A stretch of 19,008 nucleotides of DNA from an uncultured Eubacterium sp. (GTDB lineage: Bacteria; Bacillota_A; Clostridia; Lachnospirales; Lachnospiraceae). The notes beneath the pieces are model-generated. The model made no database searches. It was not told where the DNA came from and worked only from the letters and a program-made list of their open reading frames with translations. Positions 14,879-19,008 of this stretch are shown piece by piece. The position numbers and the translations under genes are program-made. The DNA lies in NCBI GenBank assembly GCA_948468465.1, contig CAOKJJ010000091.1, forward strand, positions 1-19,008, written 5' to 3'. Position 1 is the stretch's first letter, and every line of letters begins with the position of its first letter.

Positions 14879-16900
14879 TTATACTTCATTTGCGGCCTGA
14901 TATCCGCTTCTGATTGCTTCCGCGATACCTGCTGTCTTTTCTCCGCTGCAGTCGCCGGCATAAATGACTGGTACGGTGATGCCTTCTTCTGAAAACGGCA
15001 GCTTGCGGGATCCAACTGCCATCACTACGTAATCGCATGGAACCGTAACCGTTTCACCTGTCTGTGTATGGACTGCGGTAACAGCATCTGGTGTGATGCC
15101 TGTGACTTTTGTCTGTGTATACTGCGCGACCTGATGTTCTTTAAAGTCCTGCAGGATAATAGGCAGAATCGTGGACGACTCTCCTGCCGCAACTTTGTCT
15201 AACATTTCTATAATAGATACGGTACAGCCTTGCTCCAGCAGATACTCCGCTGTTTCCGTACCGACCAGGCCTCCTCCGATCACAGCACAGCGGCCGGATA
15301 CTGTTTTTTCTCCGGCAAGGATATCCCATGCGGAAACGACATGTTCCAAGTCAGCGCCAGGCACCGGAAGCGTTACATTTTGCGCTCCGACTGCCGCGAT
15401 CACGGCATCCGCCTGATTTAGTGTCTGTGCATCTGGTTCTTTTCCAAGATGAACCGCAACGCCAAGCATCGGAAGTACTTTTTCGTAGTATTCGACTGCG
15501 CGCAAAATTTCGGATTTTCTCGGAGGTACCGCGGCAATCAGAATCTGGCCGCCTATTGCTTGTGCCTTATCATATACTTCTACCTCATATCCGCGCTTTG
15601 CCGCTACTCTCGCCGCTTCCAGTCCGGCGATTCCTGCCCCTATGACAACGACTTTTTTATGTCCGTTCCCTGGTTTGATAAAAACAGATGCCTCGTTTCC
15701 GTTTTCCGCATTCAATACGCAGGAAATATACTGACGGTTTTGAATCGCGTCCACGCAGCCTTTGTTGCAGTTTAAGCAAGTGCGGATTGGTTCTTTTGTT
15801 TCTGCTTTTAACGCAATGTCCGGATCTGTCAGAAGAGAGCGTCCATAGCCGATCACATCCGCTTTTTCTTCCTCTAAGATCTGCTCGCCTGCTTCTACGG
15901 TAACCACGCGTCCGACCGTTGCGATTGGAATCGAAACAAGCTGTTTGATCTCAGCTGCTATCGGAAGCACCCAATTGTATGGAACGGTACCCATCGGCGG
16001 GATCGTATCTCCCATATTTCCTGTATGGTTCGCCTGTGCCACCTGCAGCATGTCCACGCCTGCTTTTTCCAGCATGACCGCGAACTCTTTCGCCTCATCC
16101 GGCAGCAGTCCGCCTTTCCCTCTCAATGTTCCGTCCGGATTGGTCGTAATGATCGGCAGTTTGTATTCTATCATCATTCCCGGCACTGCTTTTTGTATCG
16201 CCGATACCACCTCCAGCGCATAACGGACACGGTTTTCCAAAGAACCGCCGTAACAGTCTGTTCTGTGGTTCAAAGATGCCGAACATAAGGAACCGAGCAG
16301 ACGGTCACCATGTATCTCGATCGCGTCAGCGCCTGCTTTTTGTGCGCGTACCGCACAGGCTGCAATCGCCTCTTTAATCTCTGTCAGCTGTTCGACGGTC
16401 GCCTCTGTCACAAAAAACTGCATATCATGGCGCAGCTTCGCATATGCCTGTGTGCGTATTTCGTCAGACTGTGCCATTTTCTTTTCAAATAAGTCCATAT
16501 CACCAGCTGCTTTGGCAGTCTCCGCCTCTTTTGCGGCTGCCATGGAACCCATGATCAGACGTCCGACTCCCGGCACGTCATATTCCGGATGAAACAGCTG
16601 CAGCGCCAGTTTGCAGTCATACGCATGCAGCGCATCCGCTAGTTTTTGGAAAGACGGTATCTGCCTGTCGTCACACAGCTTTGGTGTCGGAGAAGCGGTA
16701 TTCACCGGTGTAACATCCCCGATTACAATATATGCCGTGCCTCCCTTTGCAAGCCGTTCATAAAAACGCAGGCTCTGCTCTCCAATAGAACCATCCCTTT
16801 CTTCGTATCCGGTCGTAAGCGGCGGAAACATGATCCGGTTTTTCAGTGTCAGGCTGCCAATCTGGATTGGCTGTAATAATAGAGATTTTTTTTCGCTCAT
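14879..16900 (-). CDS. 2-enoate-reductase-like NADH:flavin oxidoreductase (FMN, [4Fe-4S], FAD)
   Basis: A 673-residue enzyme with three cofactor modules. Residues 1 to about 370 are an Old Yellow Enzyme TIM barrel for FMN. C-x2-C-x3-C-x11-C (Cys375, 378, 382, 394) is the [4Fe-4S] motif. Residues about 415-673 form an FAD/NAD(P)H domain, with VVVIGAGIAGLEAA near 417-430 and a second dinucleotide fold, CAVIGGGLVGTE. The architecture is that of 2,4-dienoyl-CoA reductase, BaiCD/BaiH and clostridial 2-enoate reductases such as FldZ. The active-site stretch IHGDRLLGSLCSASLNHRTD (196-215) and AQANHTGNMGDTIPPMG (288-304), with an extra helical insert at about 115-165, favour the enoate reductase branch over FadH. 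It would reduce an alpha,beta-unsaturated acid, perhaps an aryl-acrylate. AGAGGAAA precedes the ATG. Confidence 0.88.
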   Translation of the reverse strand: MSEKKSLLLQPIQIGSLTLKNRIMFPPLTTGYEERDGSIGEQSLRFYERLAKGGTAYIVIGDVTPVNTASPTPKLCDDRQIPSFQKLADALHAYDCKLALQLFHPEYDVPGVGRLIMGSMAAAKEAETAKAAGDMDLFEKKMAQSDEIRTQAYAKLRHDMQFFVTEATVEQLTEIKEAIAACAVRAQKAGADAIEIHGDRLLGSLCSASLNHRTDCYGGSLENRVRYALEVVSAIQKAVPGMMIEYKLPIITTNPDGTLRGKGGLLPDEAKEFAVMLEKAGVDMLQVAQANHTGNMGDTIPPMGTVPYNWVLPIAAEIKQLVSIPIATVGRVVTVEAGEQILEEEKADVIGYGRSLLTDPDIALKAETKEPIRTCLNCNKGCVDAIQNRQYISCVLNAENGNEASVFIKPGNGHKKVVVIGAGIAGLEAARVAAKRGYEVEVYDKAQAIGGQILIAAVPPRKSEILRAVEYYEKVLPMLGVAVHLGKEPDAQTLNQADAVIAAVGAQNVTLPVPGADLEHVVSAWDILAGEKTVSGRCAVIGGGLVGTETAEYLLEQGCTVSIIEMLDKVAAGESSTILPIILQDFKEHQVAQYTQTKVTGITPDAVTAVHTQTGETVTVPCDYVVMAVGSRKLPFSEEGITVPVIYAGDCSGEKTAGIAEAIRSGYQAANEV

Positions 16901-16945
16901 ATGTTTTCCTCTTTTTATATTGATAAATGTTTCAGTTTACTTTGG

Positions 16946-16956
16946 ATTGTATCATA
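16946..16956 (-). promoter_or_regulatory. Weak promoter region of the enoate-reductase-like gene
   Basis: On the - strand, overlapping -10-like boxes TATGAT (16951-16956) and TACAAT (16946-16951) lie about 45-50 bases before the start codon. No good -35 box is found at 16-18 bases from either, which would suit a promoter that needs an activator such as the adjacent AraC protein. Confidence 0.35.
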
Positions 16957-17004
16957 TCTTTTCGATTCCCACATCCACAGTCTCAGATATCAACCGTTCT
17001 ATTT

Positions 17005-17051
17005 TGTCCTGTTTTGTCAAAAAATTGGCATAATTTACTAAAAACAGGACA
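17005..17051. promoter_or_regulatory. Inverted repeat between araC-type gene and reductase: candidate operator
   Basis: TGTCCTGTTTT (17005-17015) and AAAACAGGACA (17041-17051) form an exact 11-base inverted repeat with a 25-base AT-rich spacer. It lies 105-150 bases upstream of the reductase start and just downstream of the AraC gene's stop. As a hairpin it lacks a T-run in the AraC direction, so an operator with two half-sites is at least as likely as a terminator. Confidence 0.5.
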
Positions 17052-17075
17052 TATATAAGCCCTTCTTATCACGAA

Positions 17076-18158
17076 TCATTTTGTATGCCCGCCTGGAATT
17101 CTTATGACCAGTGTACCATCCGGCTCTGTTTCCAGCCTGATGCCGCCGCTTTTTGGCCTGATCCGGCAGACCAGCTCGTCTTCTTTTAAACAGGCGCAAA
17201 ACGCCTCGTCCTCATACAATACCTGCTGGGATTGTTCCATAAACTGGCGCAGCAGTTCCTTATGCTCGTTATCCAGCGACATTTTCTGTATCTTCTTCTC
17301 TTTGCCGTATCTAAGATTTTGCCGGAACTGTTTACGGTAATCACTTGGCAAAATACCGTATAATTCTTTAAATGCTGCCGTATATGCCTTGGCATTCGGC
17401 ATCCCGCAGTCCGCCGCAACCTGCTCGATGCTGCTGCGCCCTTCCAGCAGATTCTCTAAAGACGCCCGAATCCGAACATAGGCAAGATATTTAATAAACG
17501 GTATGCCCGTATAGCGTTTAAACAGCTTGGAAGTATAAGACGGACTAAATGAAAGCTGCTTCGCGATATCAGACAGCGTCAGCTCCTGCTTGTAATGCGT
17601 ATCAATATAACAAATCGCTTTCATATAGTTTTCATGAGAATCGGAATGAAGCGGAAGATCTTCCATAGAAAAATTCTGCTGCCATGCAGACAAATATACA
17701 AGCTCCATCATAACCACATTCATTTCATACAGATTGTCCCTGCCCTTCATAAGCATTGCAAGCAATTGTCCGATCTTGCGCTTTAGGCGGATATAAAAAT
17801 CCCTGTTTTTTTCTTCGCTGCATACAACGGTACGAAATGCTTTTGCCCTGTCGCCTGCCATCGCGTCCGGCATACGGCTGAAATCCACATGGATCGTAAG
17901 AATCACATGCTCCCTGTCTGCCTCTTGTTTTTGACAGAGCATGTGCATCGTATCCGGCGCAATCACAATCAGACTGTGTTCTTTCAGCGTACAGGAAAAA
18001 TCCGCAGTCACCGCTTCATACTCGCCCTGCAGTATATAGGAGATTTCCAGGCTGCTTTGCCTGGAAAATACACTCCTGGAAAATCCGTTGATGCTAAGGC
18101 TCAGCGGGTAACCGAACTTCTGTCCGGAAAAATCATAATAATAATTCATATTCTGCAT
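17076..18158 (-). CDS. AraC-family transcriptional regulator
   Basis: A 360-residue regulator. Residues about 15-95 look like the cupin sensing domain (LEISYILQGEYEAV, LIVIAPDTMHML). The AraC DNA-binding domain is at about 177-282, with helix-turn-helix one at 197-216 (DIAKQLSFSPSYTSKLFKRY) and two at 244-266 (IEQVAADCGMPNAKAYTAAF). Unusually, about 78 residues follow the HTH domain, ending in a beta-like segment (RIRPKSGGIRLETEPDGTLV); most members end soon after the HTH. The start is weakly supported: no strong ribosome binding site precedes it, and an in-frame ATG three codons in is an alternative. It lies 6 bases after upp, so the two are probably co-transcribed. It is upstream of, and co-directional with, the enoate-reductase-like gene, its most likely target. 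Confidence 0.9.
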   Translation of the reverse strand: MQNMNYYYDFSGQKFGYPLSLSINGFSRSVFSRQSSLEISYILQGEYEAVTADFSCTLKEHSLIVIAPDTMHMLCQKQEADREHVILTIHVDFSRMPDAMAGDRAKAFRTVVCSEEKNRDFYIRLKRKIGQLLAMLMKGRDNLYEMNVVMMELVYLSAWQQNFSMEDLPLHSDSHENYMKAICYIDTHYKQELTLSDIAKQLSFSPSYTSKLFKRYTGIPFIKYLAYVRIRASLENLLEGRSSIEQVAADCGMPNAKAYTAAFKELYGILPSDYRKQFRQNLRYGKEKKIQKMSLDNEHKELLRQFMEQSQQVLYEDEAFCACLKEDELVCRIRPKSGGIRLETEPDGTLVIRIPGGHTK

Positions 18159-18164
18159 CGTTGC

Positions 18165-18794
18165 TTATTTCGTTCCAAAAATACGGTCGCCTGCATCTCC
18201 AAGCCCCGGACAGATATACGCATCCTCATTCAGACAGCGGTCCAGACAGCCGCAGTAAAGCTGTACATCCGGATGCGCATTATGCAGGCGCTCTACCCCT
18301 TCCGGCGCCGCGATAATACATAAAAATTTTATATGCTTCCCGCCATGCGCCTTGATAAAATCCACTGCCGCCACAGCCGAGCCACCCGTTGCCAGCATCG
18401 GGTCAAGCGCCGCAATGGTACGTTCTTCGATCGGGCTTGGCAGCTTGCAGTAATATTCTTCCGGCTCATGCGTCTCATGATTGCGGCAAAGGCCGATATG
18501 TCCGACTTTTGCACTCGGCACAAGCGTTAAAATCCCGTTCACCATTCCAAGCCCCGCACGCAAAATCGGTACAATGGCCAGCTTTTTCCCTGCAATCATC
18601 GGCGTCATACACGATTCAATCGGCGTTTCCACCTCCACCTTTTCCACAGGCAGATCCCGAAAAGCCTCATACCCCATTAAGACAGCAATCTCCTCCACTA
18701 ATTTGCGGAACTCATTCGTTCCCGTCCTTTTGTCCCTCAGCATGGAAATCTTATGCTGAATCAGCGGATGATCCATCAAAAATACATTATCCAT
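18165..18794 (-). CDS. upp: Uracil phosphoribosyltransferase
   Basis: Converts uracil and PRPP to UMP in the cytoplasm (pyrimidine salvage). At 209 residues it is standard length. The PRPP-binding loop is [19 protein letters not shown] (near 130-148), the uracil-binding C-terminus is [16 protein letters not shown], and PILRAGLGM near 76-84 is another family signature. AGGAGGAGG lies just upstream of the ATG (18798-18806 region, - strand). It has a good promoter of its own, facing away from the right-end RNA. Only 6 bases separate its stop from the AraC-type gene, an unusual partner for upp. Confidence 0.96.
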   Translation of the reverse strand: MDNVFLMDHPLIQHKISMLRDKRTGTNEFRKLVEEIAVLMGYEAFRDLPVEKVEVETPIESCMTPMIAGKKLAIVPILRAGLGMVNGILTLVPSAKVGHIGLCRNHETHEPEEYYCKLPSPIEERTIAALDPMLATGGSAVAAVDFIKAHGGKHIKFLCIIAAPEGVERLHNAHPDVQLYCGCLDRCLNEDAYICPGLGDAGDRIFGTK

Positions 18795-18841
18795 AGTTTG
18801 CCTCCTCCTGCTAAATGAAATGAATGCCTTTTTTATTCACA

Positions 18842-18870
18842 ATCTTACCATGCCGATTCTGAAAATGCAA
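18842..18870 (-). promoter_or_regulatory. upp promoter
   Basis: Reading the - strand: TTGCAT (18865-18870) as -35, a 17-base spacer and TAAGAT (18842-18847) as -10, with an extended TGG before the -10. It gives a leader of about 40 bases to the upp start. Confidence 0.7.
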
Positions 18871-18893
18871 CAGATCAGATATATTTGTTGCAT
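18865..18893. promoter_or_regulatory. Dyad between divergent upp and RNA promoters
   Basis: ATGCAACA (18865-18872) and TGTTGCAT (18886-18893) form an exact 8-base inverted repeat, with half-site centres 21 bases apart (two helical turns). The left arm covers the upp -35 box and the right arm touches the TATAAT of the divergent RNA. This geometry suggests a dimeric repressor or activator site; the protein is unknown. Confidence 0.45.
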
Positions 18894-18898
18894 ATAAT
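18893..18898 (+). promoter_or_regulatory. -10 box of the right-end RNA
   Basis: A perfect TATAAT six to eight bases before the predicted RNA 5' end (about 18904-18906). No good -35 box is seen at the usual distance, so the promoter may depend on a factor bound at the adjacent dyad. Confidence 0.45.
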
Positions 18899-19008
18899 GG
18901 ATTCCCGGACGACTCTGCACCTGGCGGGATGGTTTTGGCGGTCGGGACATGCCCTGAGCGGACTGGGGCAACGCTGCGGTGAACTAATCGCTAACTGCGA
19001 CTAAGACG
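18899..19008 (+). ncRNA. 5' part of a structured non-coding RNA (cut by window end)
   Basis: A GC-rich stretch with no supported reading frame, directly after a TATAAT. Seen: GGATTCCCGGACG (18899-18911), the exact reverse complement of 127-139; a hairpin from TCGGG/CCTGA (18942-18946 with 18952-18956, one G-T pair); and a hairpin TCGC-taact-GCGA (18988-18991/18997-19000). CCTGGC (18920-18925) and GCTGCG (18973-18978) can pair, in nested order, with 102-107 and 39-44. Joined to 1-139 this makes an RNA of about 245 nt with a closing stem and several internal hairpins. The strand is chosen from the TATAAT; on the other strand a TTGACA near 149-160 has no matching -10. The family was not recognised. 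Confidence 0.55.

Noticed and set aside
1..19008. CRISPR array, restriction-modification, toxin-antitoxin or phage-defence system
   Set aside because: No spaced direct repeats, cas, methylase, nuclease or toxin genes are visible; the lone broken RHH gene has no partner.
1..19008. Plasmid or integrative element carrying the whole window
   Set aside because: Complementary ends would allow a circle, but there is no replication, mobilisation or integrase gene, and upp and the metabolic genes look chromosomal. Circularity is kept as a question, not a call.

Overview
The window looks like chromosomal DNA of a strictly anaerobic Gram-positive bacterium of the Clostridia, most likely Lachnospiraceae or a relative. 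The grounds are moderate GC, strong AGGAGG-type ribosome binding sites, ferredoxin-linked 2-oxoacid metabolism, an oxygen-sensitive type of flavin/Fe-S enoate reductase, and a small Cys-rich protein typical of Clostridia. No tRNA, rRNA, CRISPR array, phage gene or complete insertion sequence is visible.

Layout. Positions 1-139 are the 3' part of a GC-rich structured RNA. Then come topB (type IA topoisomerase), a GlmU-like left-handed beta-helix protein, a Nudix-GNAT fusion and a small Cys-rich protein, all on + and tightly packed. A secreted 847-residue Ig-like-domain protein (4410-6953) has its own promoter and a good terminator. From 7057 a consensus promoter and a hairpin-rich leader precede a four-subunit 2-oxoacid:ferredoxin oxidoreductase (gamma, delta, alpha, beta) whose last gene overlaps a LysR regulator by 4 bases. 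A geranylgeranyl-reductase-family flavoprotein follows, then a scar (12612-12900) with a frameshifted ribbon-helix-helix gene. Next is a phenylacetate-CoA ligase and tandem-ACT protein pair. Facing them on the - strand is a 673-residue 2-enoate-reductase-like enzyme, and upstream of it an AraC regulator co-directional with upp. The last 110 bases are the 5' part of a structured RNA.

How it may work together. The 2-oxoacid oxidoreductase, the aryl-CoA ligase with its ACT partner and the enoate reductase with its AraC regulator are compatible with a module for fermenting aromatic (or branched-chain) amino acids through aryl-pyruvate, aryl-acetyl-CoA and aryl-acrylate intermediates. This is inference from family and neighbourhood; the substrates cannot be read from sequence.

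The most unusual observation is that the RNA-like sequences at the two ends are complementary in a nested way: 13 bases at 18899-18911 pair with 127-139, with further nested pairs inside. The right end supplies the 5' half and the left end the 3' half of what appears to be one RNA of about 245 nt. So either the sequence is circular (or a collapsed circle in assembly), or copies of this RNA flank the 19 kb segment. I cannot name the RNA family with confidence.
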